From: Pantoea cypripedii
Lineage (GTDB): Bacteria > Pseudomonadota > Gammaproteobacteria > Enterobacterales > Enterobacteriaceae
DNA length: 64,000 bases
Assembly (NCBI RefSeq): GCF_011395035.1
Contig: NZ_CP024768.1
Span: forward strand, 62,001 to 126,000
Direction: 5' to 3'
Shown here: piece after piece, positions 15,259-23,681 of the stretch
Layout: each line of letters begins with the position of its first letter
Position numbering within the stretch: the stretch's first letter is position 1
Notes under the pieces: model-generated
Seen by the model: only the letters and a program-made list of their open reading frames with translations
The model's database searches: none
What the model was told of the DNA's origin: nothing
Made by a program: the position numbers and the translations under genes

Positions 15259-15893
15259 GGTTTTATTCGATGCGACGCATGATTTAAATATCAAAACGTC
15301 ACAATTCACCCTTTACACCCTCCATTTACAAAATAGTCGTCATTATTCCTGCTCATGGCTATCAATCCCTTGCTGCTGCTTAGCTGCTCGCTTAATTCGC
15401 GACACATTCTTCTTATGACCGCTTTTTGCTTTTTGCTGATTTCTTATGCCAATAGTCCAGCATATTTCGCTGCCTGAACGTCATAACGCACGGGGAATCG
15501 TTCATATATTCAACATTTACTGGCAATATTTGTATGTTTTTTAGCGGTGATAATCACTGTCATTTGGCTATATAACCAGATAATCACTCGGTGTAGATGG
15601 CTTTATCACCTTTTTAAATATTGGCTTACCGGTTGAAGGGGTTTTTTTATCGTTGCTTGCGGTTACTCACACTCTCTGTAAATAACCCCACCTTGTATTG
15701 ACGTTCTTTGCAACTGTTGACAAATTGATGCGTCAATAGATGCAGAGTCCGACGCTTCTGGCAGATTCCACGGTGCCAGGGCAACAACAACAACGGCTCG
15801 CATTTTGGTCACTAACGTGACTTGCCTGAACCGCATAAAAAAATCAGAGGTCAGGCGCAACGCACACAACATCACATCACAATGGAGCAAAAC
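15259..15893 (+). other. Long dppA upstream region
   Basis: These 635 bp are AT-rich and have no convincing gene on either strand. They carry the dppA promoter and leader. A TTGACA is seen at about 15717 without a strong -10. The CA-rich tract CAACAACAACAACGG at about 15782-15796 and the GcvB-type site at 15865 lie near the gene. The length suggests several regulator sites; I could not identify individual ones. Confidence 0.4.
15865..15872 (+). promoter_or_regulatory. GcvB sRNA target site in the dppA leader
   Basis: CACAACAT fits the CACAACAY seed target recognised by the GU-rich R1 region of GcvB. It sits 22 nt upstream of the dppA start codon, close to the ribosome binding site (GGAG at 15884). 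GcvB repression of dppA is established in E. coli and Salmonella. The GcvB gene itself is not in this window. Confidence 0.7.
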
Positions 15894-17504
15894 ATGATCA
15901 ACTCCCTGGCTAAATCCAGGATGCTGAAGGTCGGTCTGAGCCTGATTGCTATGACCGTTGCCGCGGGTGTCCAGGCGAAAACCCTCGTTTACTGTTCAGA
16001 AGGTTCGCCGGAAGGCTTCAACCCTCAGCTGTTCACCTCTGGTACGACCTACGATGCCAGCTCCGTACCGATCTACAACCGTCTGGTTGAATTCAAAATC
16101 GGCACCACAGAAGTGGAACCGGGCCTGGCCGAAAAGTGGGATGTGAGCGCTGACGGCAAAACCTATACCTTCCATCTGCGCAAAGGCGTGAAGTGGCAAA
16201 CCACCAAAGACTTCAAACCGACGCGTAACTTCAACGCTGATGACGTGATTTTCTCCTTCGAGCGTCAGCTCGATAAAAACAACAAGTACCACGGCGTCTC
16301 TGGCGGCAGCTACGAGTACTTCGAAGGCATGGACATGCCGAACTTGATCAGCAAAATCGAGAAAGTGGACGACAACACCGTTCGCTTCGTGCTGACACGT
16401 CCGGAATCCCCGTTCCTGGCTGACCTCGGTATGGACTTCGCCTCCATCCTGTCCAAAGAGTACGCTGACAACATGCTGAAAGCCGGTACGCCGGAAAAAG
16501 TGGACCTCAACCCAGTGGGTACCGGTCCGTTCCAGCTGCTGCAATACCAGAAAGACTCACGCATCCTCTACAAAGCTAACCCGGATTATTGGGGCACCAA
16601 GCCGAAGATCGATCGCTTAGTCTTCTCTATCACGCCAGATGCTTCCGTGCGCTACGCCAAGTTGCAGAAAGGCGAATGCCAGGTGATGCCGTACCCGAAC
16701 CCGGCTGATATCGCCAGCATGAAGAAAGACAAAAACATCAATCTGATGGAGCAACCGGGTCTGAACGTGGGTTACCTGTCGTTCAACACCGAGAAAAAAC
16801 CGCTGGATAACGTGAAAGTGCGTCAGGCACTGACCATGGCGGTGAACAAGCAAGCCATTATTGATGCGGTGTACCAGGGTGCAGGTCAGGCAGCGAAAAA
16901 CCTGATTCCGCCGACCATGTGGGGCTACAACGATGCGGTTAAAGATTATCCGTATGATCCGGCTAAAGCGAAAGAACTGCTGAAAGAAGCAGGCCTGCCG
17001 GATGGCTTCAGTATCGACCTGTGGGCGATGCCGGTTCAGCGTCCTTACAACCCGAACGCCCGTCGTATGGCGGAAATGGTTCAGGCTGACTGGGCGAAAA
17101 TTGGCGTGAAAGCTAAGATCGTGACCTACGAGTGGGGCGAGTACCTGAAACGCGCCAAAGCGGGTGAGCATCAGACGGTGATGATGGGCTGGACCGGTGA
17201 CAACGGGGATCCGGACAACTTCTTCGCCACTCTGTTCAGCTGTGCGGCGGCGAAAGACGGTTCTAACTACTCTCGCTGGTGCTACAAGCCGTTTGAAGAT
17301 CAGATTCAGCCGGCACGCGCTGAAGCCGATCACAACAAACGTATTGAATACTACAAACAGGCACAGGTGATCATGCATGACCAGGCTCCGGCGCTGATCA
17401 TTGCTCACTCGACTGTGTATGAGCCAGTCAGCAAGAAAGTGACCGGCTATGTGGTTGACCCGTTAGGTAAACATCACTTCGAAAACGTCGATATCCAGGA
17501 ATAA
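15894..17504 (+). CDS. dppA: Periplasmic dipeptide-binding protein DppA
   Basis: This 536-residue protein starts at ATG 15894, chosen because GGAG lies 6 nt upstream and the protein then begins with a normal signal peptide (MINSLAKSRMLKVGLSLIAM, cleaved after VQA-K). Earlier in-frame starts would add a polar, non-conserved extension. It is an SBP_bac_5 family protein, nearly collinear with E. coli DppA (KTLVYCSEGSPEGFNPQ, NPVGTGPFQL, PYNPNARRMAEM). It binds dipeptides and delivers them to DppBCDF; in E. coli it also serves chemotaxis and haem uptake. It is separated from dppB by two hairpins. Confidence 0.96.
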   Translation: MINSLAKSRMLKVGLSLIAMTVAAGVQAKTLVYCSEGSPEGFNPQLFTSGTTYDASSVPIYNRLVEFKIGTTEVEPGLAEKWDVSADGKTYTFHLRKGVKWQTTKDFKPTRNFNADDVIFSFERQLDKNNKYHGVSGGSYEYFEGMDMPNLISKIEKVDDNTVRFVLTRPESPFLADLGMDFASILSKEYADNMLKAGTPEKVDLNPVGTGPFQLLQYQKDSRILYKANPDYWGTKPKIDRLVFSITPDASVRYAKLQKGECQVMPYPNPADIASMKKDKNINLMEQPGLNVGYLSFNTEKKPLDNVKVRQALTMAVNKQAIIDAVYQGAGQAAKNLIPPTMWGYNDAVKDYPYDPAKAKELLKEAGLPDGFSIDLWAMPVQRPYNPNARRMAEMVQADWAKIGVKAKIVTYEWGEYLKRAKAGEHQTVMMGWTGDNGDPDNFFATLFSCAAAKDGSNYSRWCYKPFEDQIQPARAEADHNKRIEYYKQAQVIMHDQAPALIIAHSTVYEPVSKKVTGYVVDPLGKHHFENVDIQE

Positions 17505-17524
17505 CCTTTCGGATTATGGCGGTC

Positions 17525-17567
17525 AGGGCCGACGCCGTCGGCCCTCGGGCGGTATCTTTACCGCCCG
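17525..17567 (+). terminator. Tandem hairpins between dppA and dppB
   Basis: Two adjacent stem-loops are seen: AGGGCCGAC-GCC-GTCGGCCCT (17525-17545) and CGGGCGGTA-TCTT-TACCGCCCG (17546-17567). Both have perfect 9-bp stems, 21 nt after the dppA stop. The first T-run begins only at 17577, so they are more likely partial terminators or 3' stabilisers. Such elements give an excess of binding-protein mRNA over transporter mRNA. Confidence 0.7.
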
Positions 17568-17705
17568 CACTCCGCATTTTTTTTCCGGCTAAATTTCTTA
17601 TATTGAAGCGCTTCTGGCGTCGCGTTCGGCTATGTGCCGGATGCATGTTTTGAGCAATGTAGTCCCCGGCGGCAACGCTGTGGGAAATGACTGAGAGTCC
17701 GGCTT

Positions 17706-18725
17706 ATGCTGCAGTTCATACTCCGACGTCTGGGACTTGTCATCCCGACATTTATCGGTATTACCCTGTTGACCTTCGCATTTGTCCATCTGATCCCCGG
17801 TGACCCGGTGCTGATCATGGCGGGCGAACGTGGTATCTCGCCAGAACGCCATGCGCAGTTGATGGCGATGTTTGGTCTTGACCAACCCCTGTGGAAACAA
17901 TATCTCACCTACATCAACGGCGTATTGCACGGCGATTTAGGTATCTCATTGAAAAGCCGCATTCCGGTGTGGGACGAATTTGTGCCGCGCTTTAAAGCCA
18001 CGCTGGAGCTGGGCATCTGCGCGATGATTTTCGCCATTGCCGTCGGTATCCCGGTGGGCGTGCTGGCTGCGGTTAAACGCGGTTCGGTGTTTGATCATAC
18101 CGCCGTGGGCATCTCACTCACCGGCTATTCGATGCCGATTTTCTGGTGGGGCATCATGCTGATCATGCTGGTGTCGGTGCAGCTCAACCTGACACCGGTT
18201 TCCGGGCGTGTCAGCGACACCATTTTCCTCGACGATAGCCATCCGCTCACCGGTTTTATGCTGATTGATACCCTGATCTGGGGTGAACCGGGTGATTTCA
18301 AAGATGCGGTGATGCACATGATTCTGCCCGCCATCGTGCTGGGCACCATCCCGCTGGCAGTGATTGTGCGTATGACGCGCTCCTCGATGCTGGAAGTGCT
18401 GGGCGAAGACTATATCCGTACCGCCCGCGCCAAAGGGCTGACGCGTATGCGCGTGATTGTGGTGCACGCGCTGCGTAACGCCATGCTGCCAGTGGTGACG
18501 GTTATCGGTTTGCAGGTCGGTACTTTGCTGGCGGGTGCCATTCTGACAGAAACCATCTTCTCCTGGCCGGGCCTTGGGCGCTGGCTGATTGAAGCGCTGC
18601 AACGCCGCGATTATCCGGTGGTGCAGGGCGGCGTGCTGCTGGTGGCGATTCTGATCATCCTGGTCAACCTGCTGGTTGATCTGTTGTACGGCGTGGTGAA
18701 TCCACGTATCCGTCATAAGAAATAA
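17706..18725 (+). CDS. dppB: Dipeptide ABC transporter permease DppB
   Basis: This 339-residue inner-membrane permease has six hydrophobic segments. It begins with MLQFILRRLGLVIPTFIG and carries the EAA loop VLGEDYIRTARAKGLTRMRV. It heterodimerises with DppC to form the dipeptide channel. It starts at ATG 17706, 201 bp after dppA, and is followed 9 nt later by dppC. Length and sequence are typical of enterobacterial DppB. Confidence 0.96.
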   Translation: MLQFILRRLGLVIPTFIGITLLTFAFVHLIPGDPVLIMAGERGISPERHAQLMAMFGLDQPLWKQYLTYINGVLHGDLGISLKSRIPVWDEFVPRFKATLELGICAMIFAIAVGIPVGVLAAVKRGSVFDHTAVGISLTGYSMPIFWWGIMLIMLVSVQLNLTPVSGRVSDTIFLDDSHPLTGFMLIDTLIWGEPGDFKDAVMHMILPAIVLGTIPLAVIVRMTRSSMLEVLGEDYIRTARAKGLTRMRVIVVHALRNAMLPVVTVIGLQVGTLLAGAILTETIFSWPGLGRWLIEALQRRDYPVVQGGVLLVAILIILVNLLVDLLYGVVNPRIRHKK

Positions 18726-18734
18726 GGGGGCATC

Positions 18735-19637
18735 ATGTCTGCTGTTGATCCCGCAAGCGTAAGCGCTGCACCCAAGCCGATGACCCCAATTCAGGAATTC
18801 TGGCACTACTTCAAACGTAATAAAGGCGCGGTGATTGGCCTGGTCTACATCGTCCTGATGTTGCTCATCGCCATCTTCGCCGAATTTCTGGCTCCGCATG
18901 CGCCAGCCGAACAGTTCCGTGATGCGCTGCTGCACCCGCCAGTCTGGCAGGACGGTGGCAGCTGGAAATTTATCCTCGGCACCGATGACGTTGGCCGCGA
19001 TATTCTGTCGCGCCTGATGTTTGGTGCGCGCCTGTCACTGCTGGTGGGCTGCCTGGTGGTGGTGCTGTCGCTGATCCTCGGCGTGGTTTTCGGTCTGATG
19101 GCCGGTTACCTCGGCGGGGTGGTTGACGCCATCATCATGCGCCTGGTCGATATCATGCTGGCGCTGCCGAGCCTGTTGCTGGCGCTGGTGCTGGTGGCGA
19201 TTTTTGGCCCATCGATTGTTAACGCCGGGCTGGCGCTGACGTTCGTGGCGCTGCCGCACTATATCCGTCTGACGCGCGCGGCGGTGCTGGTGGAAGTGAA
19301 CCGCGATTACGTCACCGCTTCCAGCGTGGCGGGTGCCGGTACGCTGCGCCAGATGTTCGTCAATATTCTGCCTAACTGCCTGGCACCGCTGATCGTGCAG
19401 GCATCTTTAGGTTTCTCCAACGCCATTCTCGATATGGCGGCGTTGGGCTTTCTCGGTATGGGGGCGCAACCGCCGACGCCGGAGTGGGGCACCATGCTCT
19501 CCGACGTGTTGCAGTACGCGCAAAGTGCCTGGTGGGTCGTGACTTTCCCTGGGGTGGTCATCCTGCTGACGGTTCTGGCATTCAACCTCATGGGCGATGG
19601 TTTGCGTGATGCACTCGACCCGAAACTCAAGCAGTAA
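18735..19637 (+). CDS. dppC: Dipeptide ABC transporter permease DppC
   Basis: This 300-residue permease has the N-terminal OppC-type segment (FWHYFKRNKGAVIGLVYI) and an EAA loop (VNRDYVTASSVAGAGTLRQM). The conserved GTDDVGRDILSRLMFGARLS lies just before the transmembrane domain. It pairs with DppB. The gene is preceded by AAGGGGGC, and dppD starts 12 nt after it ends. Confidence 0.96.
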   Translation: MSAVDPASVSAAPKPMTPIQEFWHYFKRNKGAVIGLVYIVLMLLIAIFAEFLAPHAPAEQFRDALLHPPVWQDGGSWKFILGTDDVGRDILSRLMFGARLSLLVGCLVVVLSLILGVVFGLMAGYLGGVVDAIIMRLVDIMLALPSLLLALVLVAIFGPSIVNAGLALTFVALPHYIRLTRAAVLVEVNRDYVTASSVAGAGTLRQMFVNILPNCLAPLIVQASLGFSNAILDMAALGFLGMGAQPPTPEWGTMLSDVLQYAQSAWWVVTFPGVVILLTVLAFNLMGDGLRDALDPKLKQ

Positions 19638-19649
19638 AGAGGCACCGAG

Positions 19650-20636
19650 ATGGCGTTATTAAATGTAGAAAAACTGTCGGTGCATTTTGGCGACGAAAAA
19701 ACCCCGTTCCGTGCGGTTGACCGCATCAGTTATCAGGTTGAACAGGGCCAGGTGGTCGGGATTGTCGGCGAGTCCGGTTCCGGCAAGTCCGTCAGTTCAC
19801 TGGCGATTATGGGCCTGATCGATTATCCCGGTCGGGTGATGGCAGAAAAGCTGGAGTTTAATCAGCGCGATCTGCAACGCATCTCCGAAAAGGAGCGTCG
19901 TCAGCTGGTGGGGGCGGAAGTGGCGATGATCTTCCAGGACCCGATGACCAGCCTCAACCCGTGTTACACCGTGGGCTTCCAGATTATGGAAGCGCTGAAA
20001 GTGCATCAGGGCGGCAGCCGTAGCACCCGCCGTCAGCGGGCGATTGACCTGCTGGAGCAGGTGGGGATTCCCGATCCGGCATCACGTCTGGATGTGTATC
20101 CGCATCAGCTGTCCGGTGGTATGAGCCAGCGTGTGATGATCGCCATGGCGATTGCCTGCAAACCGAAACTGCTGATCGCTGATGAGCCGACCACCGCGCT
20201 CGATGTGACCATCCAGGCGCAGATCATTGAACTGCTGCTGGAGTTGCAGAAGCAGGAAAACATGGCGCTGATCCTCATCACCCATGATTTGGCATTGGTG
20301 GCCGAAGCAGCCCAGCACATCATCGTGATGTATGCCGGCCAGGTGGTGGAAAGCGGCAAAGCGGTGGATATCTTCAAAGCACCGCGTCATCCCTACACCC
20401 AGGCGTTACTGCGCGCGCTGCCGGAATTCGCGGCGGATAAAGCACGTCTGGCGTCGCTGCCGGGTGTGGTGCCGGGCAAATATGACCGCCCGACTGGCTG
20501 CCTGCTGAATCCGCGCTGCCCCTATGTCACTGACCGTTGCCGTCGTGAAGAACCTGAGTTACGCGATATTCCGGGCCGTCAGTCCAAATGTCACTTCCCA
20601 CTGGATGATGCCGGGAGACCGACTTATGAGTCATGA
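19650..20636 (+). CDS. dppD: Dipeptide ABC transporter ATPase DppD
   Basis: This 328-residue ATPase has Walker A GESGSGKS at residues about 39-46, signature LSGGMSQR and Walker B LLIADEPTTALD. The C-terminal oligopeptide-transporter extension is Cys-rich (CLLNPRCPYVTDRC). It forms the motor with DppF. Its last 11 nt overlap the start of dppF, which points to coupled translation. Confidence 0.96.
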   Translation: MALLNVEKLSVHFGDEKTPFRAVDRISYQVEQGQVVGIVGESGSGKSVSSLAIMGLIDYPGRVMAEKLEFNQRDLQRISEKERRQLVGAEVAMIFQDPMTSLNPCYTVGFQIMEALKVHQGGSRSTRRQRAIDLLEQVGIPDPASRLDVYPHQLSGGMSQRVMIAMAIACKPKLLIADEPTTALDVTIQAQIIELLLELQKQENMALILITHDLALVAEAAQHIIVMYAGQVVESGKAVDIFKAPRHPYTQALLRALPEFAADKARLASLPGVVPGKYDRPTGCLLNPRCPYVTDRCRREEPELRDIPGRQSKCHFPLDDAGRPTYES

Positions 20637-21636
20637 AAATACACCGCAGGATTACCTGTTGCAGGCGATTGACCTGAAAAAACACTACCCGGTGAAGAAA
20701 GGTTTGTTCGGCCAGGAACGCCTGGTGAAAGCGCTGGATGGCGTGTCGTTCAATCTGGAACGCGGTAAAACGCTGGCGGTGGTCGGGGAGTCGGGCTGTG
20801 GTAAATCCACTCTTGGCCGTCTGCTGACCATGATTGAAACCCCGACGGAAGGGCAGCTGTACTGGCACGGCCAGGATTTGCTGAAGCACGATCCGCAGGC
20901 GCAGAAACTGCGTCGCCAGAAAATCCAGATTGTGTTCCAGAACCCGTATGGCTCACTCAATCCACGCAAAAAAATCAGCCAGATCCTGGAAGAGCCGCTG
21001 GTGATCAACACCACCTTGACCAAAGCGGAACGTCGCGAGAAAACGCTGGAGATGATGGCGAAGGTTGGCCTGAAAACCGAACATTATGATCGTTACCCGC
21101 ATATGTTCTCTGGTGGCCAGCGTCAGCGTATCGCCATTGCGCGTGGTCTGATGCTCGACCCGGATGTGCTGATTGCCGATGAACCGGTTTCAGCGCTTGA
21201 TGTGTCGGTGCGTGCGCAGGTGCTGAATCTGATGATGGACCTGCAGCAGGACCTCGGCCTTTCCTATGTGTTCATTTCTCACGATTTGTCGGTGGTGGAA
21301 CATATCGCCGATGAAGTCATGGTGATGTACCTGGGCCGCTGTGTGGAAAAAGGCAGCAAAGAGGCGATCTTCAGCAACCCGCGTCATCCGTATACCCAGG
21401 CGCTGTTGTCGGCCACGCCGCGTCTCAACCCGGATGAGCGTCGTGAACGTATTAAACTGACCGGCGAGCTGCCCAGCCCGTTAAACCCACCGCCGGGCTG
21501 TGCTTTCAATGCGCGCTGCCGCCGTCGTTTCGGCACCTGCGTGCAATTGCAGCCGAAACTGAAAACCTATGGCGAACAGCAGATTGCCTGCTTCGCTGTC
21601 GATCAGGATGAAAACCAGCCAATCACAGGCGCATAA
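20626..21636 (+). CDS. dppF: Dipeptide ABC transporter ATPase DppF
   Basis: This 336-residue protein starts at ATG 20626, after GGGAG, where it aligns with E. coli DppF. An in-frame ATG at 20524 lies within dppD and is not used here. Walker A is GESGCGKS, the signature FSGGQRQR, Walker B VLIADEPVSALD and the H-loop FISHDLSVVEH. The C-terminal Cys-containing motif CAFNARCRRRFGTC is typical. It is the last gene of the dpp operon, followed by a strong terminator. Confidence 0.96.
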   Translation: MSHENTPQDYLLQAIDLKKHYPVKKGLFGQERLVKALDGVSFNLERGKTLAVVGESGCGKSTLGRLLTMIETPTEGQLYWHGQDLLKHDPQAQKLRRQKIQIVFQNPYGSLNPRKKISQILEEPLVINTTLTKAERREKTLEMMAKVGLKTEHYDRYPHMFSGGQRQRIAIARGLMLDPDVLIADEPVSALDVSVRAQVLNLMMDLQQDLGLSYVFISHDLSVVEHIADEVMVMYLGRCVEKGSKEAIFSNPRHPYTQALLSATPRLNPDERRERIKLTGELPSPLNPPPGCAFNARCRRRFGTCVQLQPKLKTYGEQQIACFAVDQDENQPITGA

Positions 21637-21656
21637 AAATATTATGGTGATTGTTT

Positions 21657-21680
21657 AAGGCCCCGAATGGGGCCTTTTTC
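21657..21680 (+). terminator. Terminator of the dpp operon
   Basis: AAGGCCCC-GAAT-GGGGCCTT is followed by TTTC, 20 nt after the dppF stop. The 8-bp GC-rich stem and T-run make a classic intrinsic terminator. Confidence 0.93.
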
Positions 21681-22110
21681 TTTTGTTCGTCTATACTTCA
21701 GAAAAATTAACGCCCGAAGCATTGATTATGGAAAAACAAAAAAATTCATTACGCCATTTCATCCGTCTTAGCCTGGTCTTAAAAATTCTTTTCAGTGTTA
21801 AGACCTATTCTGAATTTTGTCAGGATTATGTGAGGCGTATCACACTGATGAAAAGTCTGTAAATTGCAAAGGGTTGATGATTTTTCAGTGAGTTACGAAA
21901 ATGTTATCGCCGTGATTATTTCAGTTAACCGATATTAATTAATTCCGGTCAATAAACAGATGAGGCGTTATTTCACTACCTTTTTTTCAATCAGAAAGAT
22001 AAAACTCTTTTATTGAATTCGACGTTTTAATAATCAGAATTCTCTCACTGTGTTTAAAGGTATGTGATATATTCGCGAAAAATTCCCCCCTCCTTAACAG
22101 GCCCCTGGTC
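21681..22110 (+). other. Upstream region of the type I cellulose operon
   Basis: These 430 bp are AT-rich and lie between the dpp terminator and bcsO; they presumably carry the bcsO promoter. TGTGATATATT near 22064 resembles an extended -10. A 44-codon open frame (21728-21862, MEKQKNSLRHFIRLSLVLKI start) lacks a convincing ribosome binding site and is not called as a gene. The low GC content stands out against the flanking core genes. Confidence 0.4.
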
Positions 22111-22836
22111 ATGAAGAACTACGACGATTTGCAGCGTTTTAAGGAAAAAACGCAAACGCTGGATATCGCTTTTAAGGATATGTCCGGGCAAACGCAGGAA
22201 GCCGATCGAAGCCAGTGGGCGATTATTCGTCAGCTGGCTGCGGACGAAGATCAGGAAACCCTGGGTGGTGGCCAGCGTATTGATTTGCCGCAGCCGCAGC
22301 CGATTCGTGGCAACGAATTTAGCGCGCCGCAGGCCGAAACGCAGGTGACGCCTGTTGCCAGCAGCGTGCGGGGTTCGATTCTTGATAGCCTGGCGGCCGT
22401 CCCTGCAGCAGCATCGGCTGAGCCAGCGCCAGCGCCAGCGCAATCGCTGTTCCCGCCTGAAACCTCCCGACCTGCGCCATCGATCACGCCAGTGGCACCG
22501 AAAGCGACCCACGTTGAGCGTCAGGCGACCACATCGCTGTTTCCGCCTCCGCCGCCAAAACCGGCTGAAGCCCCGGCGGCCCCGGTTCAGGCTGTTGTGC
22601 CTGAACCTGTGGTGGCACCCGCCCCCCGGGTGGTGCCTGCTCCGGTTGCGCCAGCACCGGCTGCTGTTGCTCCGGTGCCCGCCTTTGTCGCACCGGTTGC
22701 GCCTGCGCCTCAGCCAGCGGCTGCGGCACCGTCACGCTTTGGCGCGTTATTTCGTTCGCGGCCAGCTGCGCCAACGAGCCTGTCGAAAGATACACCACTG
22801 AAACCGTTACTGGAGAAGATTGCGCTATGCCGTTAG
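22111..22836 (+). CDS. bcsO: Cellulose biosynthesis protein BcsO
   Basis: This 241-residue protein has a short ordered N-terminus (KNYDDLQRFKEKTQTLDIAFKDMSG), then a long Pro/Ala/Val-rich stretch (about residues 70-215). It ends in RFGALFRSR plus a short tail. This is the layout of the Pro-rich BcsO proteins that open type I bcs operons in Enterobacteria. No membrane segment or enzyme motif is seen. The exact role is unknown; it is thought to be accessory to the synthase. The last 10 nt overlap bcsQ, so the two are coupled. Low-complexity sequence limits confidence in the family call. Confidence 0.75.
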   Translation: MKNYDDLQRFKEKTQTLDIAFKDMSGQTQEADRSQWAIIRQLAADEDQETLGGGQRIDLPQPQPIRGNEFSAPQAETQVTPVASSVRGSILDSLAAVPAAASAEPAPAPAQSLFPPETSRPAPSITPVAPKATHVERQATTSLFPPPPPKPAEAPAAPVQAVVPEPVVAPAPRVVPAPVAPAPAAVAPVPAFVAPVAPAPQPAAAAPSRFGALFRSRPAAPTSLSKDTPLKPLLEKIALCR

Positions 22837-23627
22837 TTTGTGTGTGCTCGCCTAAAGGGGGAGTAGGGAAAACCACAATGGCAGCCAACCTGGCCTGGAG
22901 TCTGGCCCGCGCAGGCAGCAAAGTTTTGGCAATCGATTTTGACGTACAAAATGCCCTACGCCTGCATTTTGGGGTGCCGCTGCATGATGGCCGCGGCTTT
23001 GTGGCACGCTCGGATGAGCAGGCCGACTGGAGTCAGTCGATTCTCACCACCGGCGGCAATATTTTTGTCATGCCCTACGGTGACGTCACCGAAGAACAGC
23101 GCGAGCGTTTTGAAGAAAGGCTGGCGAAAGATCCCCATTTCCTGCGACGCGGTCTGGATACGGTGCTGAATTATCCGGGACTGGTGATCATCGCCGATTT
23201 TCCGCCTGGGCCGGGTCCGGCATTAAAGGCGATGACGGCACTGGCCGATATGCATTTGGTGGTGATGCTGGCGGATACCGCTTCCGTCTCTTTGCTGCCG
23301 CAAATTGAAAATGACCGCATGATTGGTCAGCCACTGAATAATAAACGTGGACACTATTTTGTTCTCAACCAGAGCGATAACCGCCGCAATATAAGCCGTG
23401 AAGTCACTGCTTTTATGCAGCAGCGTCTGGGGGACAATTTACTGGGTGTGGTGCACCGTGATGAAAGCGTCGCGGAGGCCAATGCGTCTCAGCAATCTGT
23501 TTTTGATTTCAGCCCTGCATCTGCGGCAGCGTTTGATATTGAACTGGTGGCCGGACGCGTCTCCAATATCCTGAATATCACCGTCGGTAACGGCGAAGTT
23601 CAGGCACCCATTCGCAGTCATTATTAA
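22827..23627 (+). CDS. bcsQ: BcsQ (type I operon), MinD/ParA-like ATPase
   Basis: This 266-residue cytoplasmic SIMIBI ATPase has an intact deviant Walker A (SPKGGVGKTT, residues about 8-17) and a switch region LVIIADFPPGPGPAL. In E. coli, BcsQ is needed for cellulose production and polar localisation of the synthase, in complex with BcsR and BcsE. This copy is unlike the one at 42364-43095: it keeps the catalytic lysines that the other lacks. It starts inside bcsO and precedes bcsA by 54 bp. Confidence 0.88.
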   Translation: MPLVCVCSPKGGVGKTTMAANLAWSLARAGSKVLAIDFDVQNALRLHFGVPLHDGRGFVARSDEQADWSQSILTTGGNIFVMPYGDVTEEQRERFEERLAKDPHFLRRGLDTVLNYPGLVIIADFPPGPGPALKAMTALADMHLVVMLADTASVSLLPQIENDRMIGQPLNNKRGHYFVLNQSDNRRNISREVTAFMQQRLGDNLLGVVHRDESVAEANASQQSVFDFSPASAAAFDIELVAGRVSNILNITVGNGEVQAPIRSHY

Positions 23628-23681
23628 TAGTCTGGCCTTGCCAGACCGCAAATAAAAACAACACAGCTCCGCAGGTGAATC

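Noticed and set aside
15782..15796. CAA repeat CAACAACAACAACGG as a microsatellite
   Set aside because: Only four units, common in CA-rich sRNA-targeted leaders, so it is not notable as a repeat.
21728..21862. A 44-codon frame upstream of bcsO
   Set aside because: It has no convincing ribosome binding site and no similarity to BcsR or other small bcs proteins that I can recognise.
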